Assembly: GCA_949294195.1 (NCBI GenBank)
Contig: CASFGK010000009.1
Coordinates: forward strand, 172,839-236,838
Length of the DNA stretch: 64,000 nucleotides
Source: an uncultured Bacteroidales bacterium
GTDB taxonomy: Bacteria; Bacteroidota; Bacteroidia; Bacteroidales; UBA932
Reading direction: 5' to 3'
The notes beneath the pieces are model-generated. The model searched no databases. It saw only the letters and a list, made by a program, of their open reading frames with translations, and had not been told where the DNA came from. Position numbers and translations under genes: made by a program. Position 1 is the stretch's first letter; each line of letters opens with the position of its first letter. Shown here in pieces: positions 18,581 through 27,091 of the stretch.

Positions 18581-20098
18581 ATGAACAAGATAATCAAATA
18601 CATATCAGCCGGAGCAGTTCTGGCGATGATCGCCTCCTGCGACTTGGATCTTGTCCCGAAGGGCTCGATAAGCTATAACCCGGGGCAGCAGATTATCACG
18701 AATGAGGCTGACCTGAACGGTTACAGAGCCAATATCATGGCCTGCTTCAGGAGTCTGGAGTACGGTGATTTCGATGTCGTTTCAGATGTAATGGTCGATT
18801 ACTTCAATGCCGCCAGTGATTTCGGTAACAATTACGGCCCTGTGCACCGCACAGACAACACATTCACTGCCAGTGATTACAACACGGAAGACAACTGGGA
18901 ATATCCATTCGGCTATATCAAGAACTTCAATATCTTCATTGAAGGCGCAAAAGTCGTTCCTGCTGAACTTAAGGCAGGCGCAGATGTTGTCAGAGGTGAA
19001 GCTTTCCTTGCAAGAGCATTTGCATATATGCACCTTGCAAGACATTTCGGAAAGGCATATTCGGAGAATGCCTCTACAGATCTGTGTGTCCCTCTTGTTA
19101 CTGTCTATGACCAGACAGCACGTCCGGCAAGAGCTACTGTAGCAGAAGTTTATGCACAGATAAAGTCAGATCTGGATTCTGCCGCAGTCCTGTTGGCTGA
19201 TGTACCGGGCGCGGTGAGATCACAGTATCCGACCATCGATGCAGTAAATTTCATGTATGCACGCTACTATATCGACACTAAAGATTATGCAAAAGCCGCA
19301 GAATCTGCCATGTCTGTAATCAACAGCGGAAAATACGCTCTGTCGTCTACTGCGGAAGAAATGGAGGCCGAATGGCTTTTCGACAGGGGAACCGAGCCTG
19401 TCATGCAGTTCTACGCTTCATATACGGAAGGACTTGGCGGTCACTCTGCATATACAAACATGGCACAGAATCCTGAACAGGGACTTTATTATGCTCCGTA
19501 TTTCATTCCTTCCCAGAAGCTGGTCGATGCTTATGACGAGGGTGATCTCAGGTTTGCGCAGTGGTTTGACGGAGGCGACTATCCTTCCCGTCACAATGCT
19601 ATCTACTACAACGTTGACGGTCACGAGTACTATGTGTTCAAAAAGTATTTCGGTAATACTGAAATAAGGCCTGATGATATCCCTAATTCGGGACATGCCG
19701 TAAAACCGTTCCTTATCAGCGAGATGTATCTGATTGCTGCCGAAGCGTATTTCGAAGCCGGAAATGTGGCTTCCGCAACAGAAGTCCTCAATGAACTTCA
19801 GACCAAAAGAGGTGCTGCAACGACTGCTGCTACTGAAACCAATATCCATAATGAATGGTATCGTGAGACAGTAGGAGAAGGCCTCAGGTTCAGCTGCCTC
19901 AAGAGATGGGGCGAAGGTTTCTCAGGCAGACCTGCCCAGCCTGGAGCCTCTACGGTGGTTGCTACGGGAGCATCTTATGCGGACAAAGCCATTTCAGCAG
20001 ATGATTTCCATTTCCAGTGGCCTATACCTACTTACGAAATGCAGACCAACCTCAATCTCGTCCAGAATGAGGGCTATGGTGTAACACAGGTTGAATAA
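18581..20098 (+). CDS. SusD/RagB family nutrient-binding lipoprotein (SusD-C)
   Basis: 505 residues with a lipoprotein signal (MNKIIKYISAGAVLAMIASCDLD). The SusD pattern is visible: AFLARAFAYMHLARHFGKAY in the N-terminal helical core, FLISEMYLIAAEAYFEAGN and the C-terminal ETVGEGLRFSCLKRWGEG. It binds substrate on top of SusC-C. The start lies 21 bp after the susC stop, so it is cotranscribed. The locus also encodes a subtilisin-like protease, consistent with peptide uptake. Confidence 0.95.
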   Translation: MNKIIKYISAGAVLAMIASCDLDLVPKGSISYNPGQQIITNEADLNGYRANIMACFRSLEYGDFDVVSDVMVDYFNAASDFGNNYGPVHRTDNTFTASDYNTEDNWEYPFGYIKNFNIFIEGAKVVPAELKAGADVVRGEAFLARAFAYMHLARHFGKAYSENASTDLCVPLVTVYDQTARPARATVAEVYAQIKSDLDSAAVLLADVPGAVRSQYPTIDAVNFMYARYYIDTKDYAKAAESAMSVINSGKYALSSTAEEMEAEWLFDRGTEPVMQFYASYTEGLGGHSAYTNMAQNPEQGLYYAPYFIPSQKLVDAYDEGDLRFAQWFDGGDYPSRHNAIYYNVDGHEYYVFKKYFGNTEIRPDDIPNSGHAVKPFLISEMYLIAAEAYFEAGNVASATEVLNELQTKRGAATTAATETNIHNEWYRETVGEGLRFSCLKRWGEGFSGRPAQPGASTVVATGASYADKAISADDFHFQWPIPTYEMQTNLNLVQNEGYGVTQVE

Positions 20099-20118
20099 TA
20101 CTTATACAGGAAATGATT

Positions 20119-21006
20119 ATGAAAATGTTGAACAGAATATTTGCAGGTGCAGGAGTGTTGGCTGTTCTTGCTGCCTGCAGTCAGAAAGCGGAGTTTGCGA
20201 CAAGTTCGTTCGTGTCTTTTGACGCTACTTCTGCAGAGGTGGCAGAAAACGCAGCTTCTTTGGAAATACCTGTTTATGCGTATGCAAAGAACGGGGAACT
20301 TGCTTTTCCTAGATCAGAGTCTGCGAATACAAGCATTACATTTGAAGTAGTTGACGGAACTGCGAAGAACGGGACAGACTTTACAGTAGAACCTGCAAAC
20401 GGAGTCCTGGCCTTTGACGGATCTTCACAAAGCAACATAACGGTAAAGCCGGTAGCACATACAGGTGTCCGCACCGGTGACTTGAATTTTACAATACGTA
20501 TCGTCGGAGCGTCAGACGGTTATACTCTTGGCGGGGCAAGGGAGATTTCTGTGAATATCAAGGATCAGGATCATCCTCTTGCAAATATTCTCGGGTCATA
20601 TACCGCTACAGGAGACTGCATGGGTACACCTATGTCATGGACTCTGAATCTTATTGCGGATGATGAAGACGAAAGTATCGTATGGGTAGATGCTATGGTG
20701 CCATTCGCAACAAGCTATCTCGGGTATATGGATGTTTATGGAGTAGTATCCGCTGATCTCAAGACTATAACATTTACTACTCTGCAGGAGACATCCCTGC
20801 TTTATGCAGAGGGCGATCCTTTCGTATTCCTGTTGTATCTTGGCAATCTGTCGTTAAGCGGAAAGGAATCCCAGGTAGTATTTACACAGGAAGAAGAGGG
20901 TGTCTTTACAACAGAGGAGGGTGTATGCTTTGTTCCGCTTGGTGCTATGGCTGCATATAACGGAGCTCTGATTGAGCCGGGCACAATGACTTGGAAAAAG
21001 AATTAG
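20119..21006 (+). CDS. Calx-beta-like lipoprotein of the SusC-C locus
   Basis: 295 residues. I take the ATG at 20119 (MLNRIFAGAGVLAVLAAC after MK), eight bases after an AGGA, over the ATG at 20113, which lies too close. Lipobox Leu-Ala-Ala-Cys. Residues 30-155 look like a Calx-beta-type domain (SITFEVVDGTAKNGTDFTV, then GVLAFDGSSQSNITVKP). The C-terminal half is a separate beta domain (ILGSYTATGDCMGTPMSWTL). It takes the SusE position after SusD and plays a role comparable to the much larger lipoprotein of the SusC-B locus. Ligand unknown. Confidence 0.75.
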   Translation: MKMLNRIFAGAGVLAVLAACSQKAEFATSSFVSFDATSAEVAENAASLEIPVYAYAKNGELAFPRSESANTSITFEVVDGTAKNGTDFTVEPANGVLAFDGSSQSNITVKPVAHTGVRTGDLNFTIRIVGASDGYTLGGAREISVNIKDQDHPLANILGSYTATGDCMGTPMSWTLNLIADDEDESIVWVDAMVPFATSYLGYMDVYGVVSADLKTITFTTLQETSLLYAEGDPFVFLLYLGNLSLSGKESQVVFTQEEEGVFTTEEGVCFVPLGAMAAYNGALIEPGTMTWKKN

Positions 21007-21026
21007 AATCCGGTAAATATGGTATT

Positions 21027-21065
21027 GAAAGTCCGTTTGGGCCGTAAAGGCTCTTGCGGACTTTC
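21027..21065 (+). terminator. Hairpin after the Calx-beta-like lipoprotein gene
   Basis: GAAAGTCCG (21027-21035) pairs perfectly with CGGACTTTC (21057-21065) around a 21-base loop. Only a weak T-rich tail follows. It may reduce transcription into the protease half of the locus, at a position analogous to the terminator at 6528-6572 in the sister locus. Confidence 0.45.
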
Positions 21066-21090
21066 TGTAATAATTGCAATTGTGTGTTAT

Positions 21091-21780
21091 ATGAAAAAAT
21101 TTCTAGTGTTTCTGGCTTTTTCAGCCCTGATGCTGACGGGCCTTCCCCTTGCTGCGGCGGATTATGTCCCTACGACGACCTGGCCGTATGTGTATGAGGA
21201 TTTCGTCCCGGGAAGAATCAAGACCCATACGGGGACAAATATCGAGTATGACAAGCTGAATATCAACCTTATAAGCGGAAGGGCCCACTTTGTGGAGAAA
21301 GGTGTGATAATGCAGGCTGACCTGAATACCATAGCTCTGCTTACGATAGGGGACGATTCATACGTGTGTGTCGGAGGGAAAATGGCTAAAGTCCTGAAAA
21401 ACACCGTCCATGGTGCGGTTCTTCTCCGCACGGAGATTGATGCCGATGCCATGAACAGCGCAAATATCGGCTACGGCAAGTCTTCCGTGGCTTCTACAAA
21501 CAACCTTTCGGCCACTGCACTTGGGGCCGGTATGGACTTTTCCATCAACCGGAGTCTGGATGACCTCGTCAGGGAACGTTCCGAGGGCGACCCTCTTGAA
21601 CTCAGGGAAGTAAGGGGAATATATTTCAAGGGCAGCTTCATTCCGGCTACAAGGATGGATGTGCTTGATATTTCAGGGATTGACAAAGATGCTGTCAAGC
21701 AATACATCAAGAATGAGAAGATAAAATTCAACAGGGTCGACGATCTCGCCGCACTCGTGGATTTCCTGTATACATTATAA
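21091..21780 (+). CDS. Exported protein of unknown function
   Basis: 229 residues from the ATG at 21091 (MKKFLVFLAFSALMLTGLPLAAADY), which gives a type I signal peptide ending Leu-Ala-Ala-Ala; the longer frame from 21019 starts inside the hairpin region and is rejected. The mature part holds a beta-rich region (TTWPYVYEDFVPGRIKTHTG; DKLNINLISGRAHFVEKG) and a charged C-terminal helical tail. I recognise no family. It stands just before the type IX-type protease and is probably periplasmic or exported. A role as accessory factor or barrel partner of the protease is only an inference from position. Confidence 0.65.
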   Translation: MKKFLVFLAFSALMLTGLPLAAADYVPTTTWPYVYEDFVPGRIKTHTGTNIEYDKLNINLISGRAHFVEKGVIMQADLNTIALLTIGDDSYVCVGGKMAKVLKNTVHGAVLLRTEIDADAMNSANIGYGKSSVASTNNLSATALGAGMDFSINRSLDDLVRERSEGDPLELREVRGIYFKGSFIPATRMDVLDISGIDKDAVKQYIKNEKIKFNRVDDLAALVDFLYTL

Positions 21781-21792
21781 CAGCTTGCAAGT

Positions 21793-24369
21793 ATGAAACT
21801 CAAATCGCTGCTCTGGCTTTTGGCTGTCTCAGCCGCAATGTCCTGCTCAAAAGAGGCTGCAGACGGAGATGTCCCGTCTGAAACTGTCCCCGAAGCTCTT
21901 CCCGAAGCATTTTATACTTCCGAAATAGAAGTCAAACTGTCGGAGGAAATGGCTGCGGAAGTGGAAGAAGAGTCCGCCTCCGGCACTCCTTATACCAAGT
22001 CATCGCATTTCGGTTCACTTGCAGACAGACTGGGGATAATATCCATAAAAAAAATATTCACTGAAGATGAAAGGTTTGCCGAACGACAGCATCGTGCCGG
22101 CCTGCACCAGTGGTATAAAGTCACCATCGGCCCCGGATCCGGTCCGGTGACCAAAGCTGCCGGCAGCCTGCTTGATGTTCCGGGAATACTTGAAGCGGTA
22201 CCGTGCCGGCCGGTAAGGAAAATGGCATTTGACGACCCGAGATTTCCTTCACAGTGGGGTTTGTATCAGGAATCCGGCGTCGATATCAATGTCACTGATG
22301 TGTGGAGCGGCTATACATGCGGGTCGGACAATGTTATAGTGAGTGTTGTTGACGGAGGAGTCACCCCCGGACATGAAGACCTGACAGTGATTCCGGCCGG
22401 TCCGGGCGGAAGCCGGAATTTTATCAGCAATTCATATTCAGTCAGTCCTGATGACCACGGCTATCATGTTTCCGGAATCATTGCTGCTACGAACAACAAT
22501 TCTGTCGGGGTATGCGGCATAGCCGGGGGTGATGCCGCGAATGGTATACCCGGAGTGAAAATACTTTCGTGCCAGGTATTCCAGGGGGATGAAGGCGGCA
22601 ATTTTGCAGATGCCATCCGCTATGGCGCGGATAACGGGGCGGTCATATCACAGAACAGCTGGGGAAACTACTATGATCTGAACGAAGACGGTGTGGTATC
22701 CGGAAGCGAGCTGGAAAACGCGAAAAATGACCGGATAAGCGGAGCTTTGAAGGCCGCGGTCGACTATTTTACAGACTATGCCGGGTGCGACAATGACGGC
22801 AACCAGTTGCCTGACAGTCCGATGAAAGGCGGTGTGGTGATTTTTGCGGCAGGAAACGAAAATATTCCATACGGCGTTCCGGGAAGTTATGAGAGAGTGA
22901 TAGCCGTGGGCTCGATGGACAAGTACGGAAGACGTTCGTCGTTCTCCAATTATGGAGACTGGGTGGACATATGCGCTCCGGGCTCCGATATCTTAAGTAC
23001 TGTGCCGGACGGCTACGCGTCCATGAACGGTACATCGATGGCATGTCCGCATGTCTCGGGTGTCGCTGCCCTGCTCGTGTCCTATTTCGGAGGGCCGGGA
23101 TTTACGAATGAGATGCTGAAGGACCGCCTTCTGAACGGAGCGAACCGGGAGCTCGGACTGAAGAGTATAGGACCGCTGCTTGACGCTCTCGGGTCGTTCA
23201 CTTATGGGGGGACAATTCCTCCGGACAGAGTGGAAAGTTATGAGGCTGAAGGAGAAAGCGGCAGAATACGTTTCACATGGTCCGTGACGGCAGATGAAGA
23301 CAACACCAAGGCCTACGGCTATCTGCTGATGGCGTCGGAAGACAAGGACCTGCTTGAGAATGCGGACCCGAAGAGTCTTCCGGAGGGTATTGTCTGGACA
23401 ACCGTTTTTTCAGGGGACAAGATGGTGGGAGAGCCAATTGAAGGAGTTCTTCCCGGACTGGATTTCTCTACCGGATACAGTGTCTGCATCATCGGATTCG
23501 ACTATCAGAACAACTATTCGGAGCCATCAGTCATAAAGACTGTTTCAACTTCTGCCAACAGTGCTCCGGTCATTTCTTCTGCAGAAACAGGAATACTTGA
23601 AGTCAGGCCGTTTGAAACGGTGCGGCGCGCATATATCGTGACCGAACCGGATTCGCATGAAATGACGGTCAGCTTCATTCCCGGCTCTGACGCCGCCACT
23701 TTCGTGGAGGGAGTTGCAGAAGGGGAGTATGTACTTGCCATTGTCGGCAATCTTGCCGACCCTGGTCTGTATAAGGCTGAAATAACGGCTGTTGACGAGT
23801 TCGGAGCCGGGACTTCTGAAACGGTGGAGTACCGCATACTTGAAAACAGGTCTCCTGTAATAGCCGGAGAGCCGGAAAACATGATATTTACCTCTGTCGG
23901 CGAGGAAGCGGTCATTGACATGACGACTCTGATTGCCGACCCGGACGGGGAAAAGCTCGCGTGGAGCATTTCCAACAGCAACCCCGCCGTAGTGCATCTT
24001 ACTGTTTCCGGGAATACCGTCTATGCCACGTCACGCGGCTTCGGCAATGCCGATGTGACAGTTACGGGAACCGATGCCAGGGGGGAATATTGTTCGATAT
24101 CATTCAAAATAGCCGTAAAGAATCCGGATTCGCCTCTCGAGCTTTTCCCGAACCCGGTCACCGACTATCTCAATGTACGCACTATGGAGATTGAAGATAC
24201 CAGGATAAGGCTCATTTCCCCTTCCGGAAAGACCGTCTATGACGGGACTTCTCCTGTGGGAGTGTTCGAGCCTGCAGTGATAGACATGCGGGAATTTGCT
24301 CCCGGCCGTTATACTGCGGAGATCAGCTTCGGAGGGAACAAGTATACAAGGACAGTCGTGAAACTGTAA
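21793..24369 (+). CDS. S8 family serine protease with type IX secretion C-terminal domain
   Basis: 858 residues. The start MKLKSLLWLLAVSAAMSCSKE has a lipobox. A propeptide (AGLHQWYKVTIGPGSG) resembles that of the protease at 4490-6490. Catalytic Asp in VSVVDGGVTPGHEDL, His in DDHGYHVSGIIAAT (Tyr replaces the usual Thr), oxyanion Asn in FAAGNEN, Ser in GTSMACPHVSGVAALL. A fibronectin-like and two Ig/cadherin-like domains follow (about 480-770). The last 75 residues, from LELFPNPVTDYLNV to YTRTVVKL, are a type A sorting domain of the type IX system. It should degrade proteins on or outside the cell. Having both a lipobox and a sorting domain is unusual. Confidence 0.93.
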   Translation: MKLKSLLWLLAVSAAMSCSKEAADGDVPSETVPEALPEAFYTSEIEVKLSEEMAAEVEEESASGTPYTKSSHFGSLADRLGIISIKKIFTEDERFAERQHRAGLHQWYKVTIGPGSGPVTKAAGSLLDVPGILEAVPCRPVRKMAFDDPRFPSQWGLYQESGVDINVTDVWSGYTCGSDNVIVSVVDGGVTPGHEDLTVIPAGPGGSRNFISNSYSVSPDDHGYHVSGIIAATNNNSVGVCGIAGGDAANGIPGVKILSCQVFQGDEGGNFADAIRYGADNGAVISQNSWGNYYDLNEDGVVSGSELENAKNDRISGALKAAVDYFTDYAGCDNDGNQLPDSPMKGGVVIFAAGNENIPYGVPGSYERVIAVGSMDKYGRRSSFSNYGDWVDICAPGSDILSTVPDGYASMNGTSMACPHVSGVAALLVSYFGGPGFTNEMLKDRLLNGANRELGLKSIGPLLDALGSFTYGGTIPPDRVESYEAEGESGRIRFTWSVTADEDNTKAYGYLLMASEDKDLLENADPKSLPEGIVWTTVFSGDKMVGEPIEGVLPGLDFSTGYSVCIIGFDYQNNYSEPSVIKTVSTSANSAPVISSAETGILEVRPFETVRRAYIVTEPDSHEMTVSFIPGSDAATFVEGVAEGEYVLAIVGNLADPGLYKAEITAVDEFGAGTSETVEYRILENRSPVIAGEPENMIFTSVGEEAVIDMTTLIADPDGEKLAWSISNSNPAVVHLTVSGNTVYATSRGFGNADVTVTGTDARGEYCSISFKIAVKNPDSPLELFPNPVTDYLNVRTMEIEDTRIRLISPSGKTVYDGTSPVGVFEPAVIDMREFAPGRYTAEISFGGNKYTRTVVKL

Positions 24370-24398
24370 CAGGAAAAACCGTAATCAATCTTTTGGAT

Positions 24399-25346
24399 AT
24401 GTTAAATGAAATTTCAATAAAATACGTCATTGCAGCCGTCTGCTTCGCTTTCCTGTGTCCTGTTTATGTTAATGCCTCCTCCGGCGACGGGGCCATGGCT
24501 TTTGTCAGGGTAACCCATGATCCGGAAAGGGCAGCGATGGGAGGTGCCGGAGTCGCATATGCCTCTTCAATAGCCTATTCTTCGTTCGTGAACGCTGCGG
24601 CCATACCTTATTCGGAGAAAACATATGATGTCGCTGCGGGCTATCAGAGCTGGCAGCCCTCTATGAACAAGGTGCAGAATATCAGTGCGGCAGGAGCATG
24701 GAATGCCGGCGGGAAGTTCGGTGTGGCTCTGGGCTTCACTTACGGAATGTGCGGAAAGTACGATGTGACAGATTCCGCGGGAGAGATTTCCGGGACGTTC
24801 TCTCCGTCTGAAATGCAGGTCAGTCTCGGGCTCGCATGGAGGTTCCTTCCGTATCTTTCGGCCGGAGTGAATGTCAAATACCTGGTGGACAGGCTTTCCA
24901 GGGAAAATTCCTACGGAGCTGCAGCGTCCGATGTTTTCCTTATGGGCTCGGTCTCAGGGTTCAAGGCTGCGCTCGGAGTGTCATCGCTCGGGAGCAAGGT
25001 GAAGTCTGCTTCCGGGGGGTCTTTCAGTCTTCCGTCTTCAGTGACGCTGGGTCTGGGATACGGTACTGACCTCGGGAAAAGGCACAGCCTGGACATAATG
25101 GCCGATGCGGACTGCTATTTCAGCGGGACATTCTCGGCTGCAGCCGGTGCATCCTATACATACAATGACCTGGTTTCCGTCCGTGCGGGATACCGCTACG
25201 GGGGAGAATCCGTCATTCCGTCATACGCCTCTGTCGGCGTGGGTGTCCGGTTATTCGGAGTGAAGATTGACGCAGCATATCTTATTGCCTCCGGAGAGTC
25301 GCCGATTAGGAACTCCCTGACTGTCGGAATAGGATATTCTTTCTGA
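24399..25346 (+). CDS. PorV/PorQ-like outer-membrane beta-barrel protein
   Basis: 315 residues from the ATG at 24399; a TTG six bases upstream is possible. A signal peptide (VIAAVCFAFLCPVYVNAS) precedes the motif FVRVTHDPERAAMGGAGVAYASS, which marks the PorV/PorQ (UPF0164-like) barrel family. Beta-strand alternation continues to the terminal aromatic of VGIGYSF, as in outer-membrane barrels. PorV helps deliver and release type IX cargo, and PorQ-like proteins have related roles. Placed 29 bp after a type IX-type protease, it is probably a dedicated partner of that cargo. Confidence 0.82.
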   Translation: MLNEISIKYVIAAVCFAFLCPVYVNASSGDGAMAFVRVTHDPERAAMGGAGVAYASSIAYSSFVNAAAIPYSEKTYDVAAGYQSWQPSMNKVQNISAAGAWNAGGKFGVALGFTYGMCGKYDVTDSAGEISGTFSPSEMQVSLGLAWRFLPYLSAGVNVKYLVDRLSRENSYGAAASDVFLMGSVSGFKAALGVSSLGSKVKSASGGSFSLPSSVTLGLGYGTDLGKRHSLDIMADADCYFSGTFSAAAGASYTYNDLVSVRAGYRYGGESVIPSYASVGVGVRLFGVKIDAAYLIASGESPIRNSLTVGIGYSF

Positions 25347-25360
25347 TACCGGTACTTACA

Positions 25361-27076
25361 CTAAAGCAGTTGCCCGCCGATAAACTCTCTCATGATGGAT
25401 GTCGGCGGGATTGCAGCTATTTCATCCGGAGAGAGTGCCACGATGTAATCCAGGAACTTTAGCAGCCGGACTGCTTCGGTGTAGGCCTGCGATGTGGGAA
25501 GAATGCGGCGGAGCAGCGGTTCTGCGAAATATTTCAGCATCGGCAGCTCGAATATCAGAGCCGAGTTGAATGCCACGTCGGCATTTTCCTGGAACGGGAA
25601 TATGTTCCTGTTCTCGCCTCTTCGGACACTGTGCCACCGGAGGATGGTCTCTTCAGGGGTGACGCCGCGTACACGGTTGTCCCGGACGATACGCCGCAGA
25701 AGCCGGTTGTCAGAGGTGGATATGTTGTTGTTTTCATCGAGAGACAGAGAGGTGAGGGCGGATGCGTATACTCTGAAAATCCGCGAATCGTCTACCGCTG
25801 AAGTCATGGCCGGATTCAGGGCGTGGATACCTTCCATTATAAGGATGTCGTTATCCTTGAGCTGCATGGTGTTTCCTTCGAACTTCCTTATTCCCTCCAT
25901 GAAATCATATCTCGGAAGCTCCACTTCCTTGCCGTCAAGCAGCTCGTTAAGCTGTCTGTTCAGCAGCTCCAGATCCATTGCTTCCAGAGATTCGAAGTCA
26001 TATTCTCCGTTTTCGTCCTTGGGAGTGTTTACCCTGTCTACGAAATAGTTGTCCAGCTCGATGACTTTCGGGTTGAGACCTACTACCTTGCATTGTATGG
26101 CAAGCCGTTTTGACGATGAGGTCTTGCCGCTGCTGGACGGCCCTGCTATGAAAATGATTTTGACCCGACCCCGCTGCAGGTTTATCTGGTCGGCAATATC
26201 CGCATATTTCCTCTCGTGGAGAGCTTCGGAGAGATTTATCAGCTCTACCGCCCTTCCGGAAGTAATGCCCTTGTTCAGAGTGCCGACTCCTTTTACACCC
26301 AGGATTGCGCACCAGTCGGCATATTCTTTAAGCGTTGCCGCCAGTTTTGACTGCCTTTTCATCGGCATTACCCTGCTGACGTTGCCTTCAGCAGGAAACT
26401 GGAGGCAGAAGCCGTTGTTGAAACCCATGATATCGAATACTTTCAGGTATCCGGTGGATGGTACCAGCGGCCCGTAGAATGTGTCTGCTTCTCCGTCCAG
26501 AAAGTATACGCTGTATGTATAATGCCCCAGTGAACTCAGAAGCCGGGCCTTGTCATCCTGACCGTTTGCCAGAAAGAGTTTCTGCGCTTCTTCGAAGGTC
26601 ATCTTCACTTTTCTGAAAGGAAGATCCCTGCTGATGATTTCCTGCATTTCGGCCTTGAGGGTTTCAATCTCTTCGTCTGTGATGTAATATATGGAAGGAC
26701 GTCCGTCTTCCTTGTCTTTCCTTTCATGGATTTCACAGTACAGTCCGCTCGGGAGCGAATAGTCGATGCCCAGCACCTTGTCCGGGAACATCTTCCTGAC
26801 GGCGTTTCTCAGCACGAAGCACAACGACCGGACATACGTCCTGCGTCCGTCCGGGTGATTATATCCGATGAAACGGATGGTGTGCGGCATCATTATCCTG
26901 AATTCCAGCTCCTTCAGCCTATTGTCGACAAGTGCGGCCAGCACGGGCAGTTCTGTGCCGGATTTCCCGTCATATACTGTCCTGAATGTCATGTCAGACA
27001 ATGCATGCAGGTCTGATCCCATCGGAACCTTGTGGTACGAATGGTCATTCTCGCAGAATATCCGTATGTCTTCCAT
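25361..27076 (-). CDS. Nucleoside (uridine) kinase fused to N-terminal TGS/ThrRS-like domains
   Basis: 571 residues. The C-terminal half is a uridine kinase/phosphoribulokinase-type P-loop kinase: Walker A FIAGPSSSGKTSSSKRLA (about 296-313), LDNYFVDR, and ILIMEGIHALNPAM. The N-terminal 200 residues resemble the TGS and second additional domain of threonyl-tRNA synthetase (GIDYSLPSGLYCEIHERK), a fusion widespread in Bacteroidota. It should phosphorylate uridine or cytidine in pyrimidine salvage; the N-terminal part may be regulatory. It is convergent with the PorV-like gene and 15 bp downstream of uvrA. Confidence 0.88.
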   Translation of the reverse strand: MEDIRIFCENDHSYHKVPMGSDLHALSDMTFRTVYDGKSGTELPVLAALVDNRLKELEFRIMMPHTIRFIGYNHPDGRRTYVRSLCFVLRNAVRKMFPDKVLGIDYSLPSGLYCEIHERKDKEDGRPSIYYITDEEIETLKAEMQEIISRDLPFRKVKMTFEEAQKLFLANGQDDKARLLSSLGHYTYSVYFLDGEADTFYGPLVPSTGYLKVFDIMGFNNGFCLQFPAEGNVSRVMPMKRQSKLAATLKEYADWCAILGVKGVGTLNKGITSGRAVELINLSEALHERKYADIADQINLQRGRVKIIFIAGPSSSGKTSSSKRLAIQCKVVGLNPKVIELDNYFVDRVNTPKDENGEYDFESLEAMDLELLNRQLNELLDGKEVELPRYDFMEGIRKFEGNTMQLKDNDILIMEGIHALNPAMTSAVDDSRIFRVYASALTSLSLDENNNISTSDNRLLRRIVRDNRVRGVTPEETILRWHSVRRGENRNIFPFQENADVAFNSALIFELPMLKYFAEPLLRRILPTSQAYTEAVRLLKFLDYIVALSPDEIAAIPPTSIMREFIGGQLL

Positions 27077-27091
27077 TGTCTTATTTCTTTT

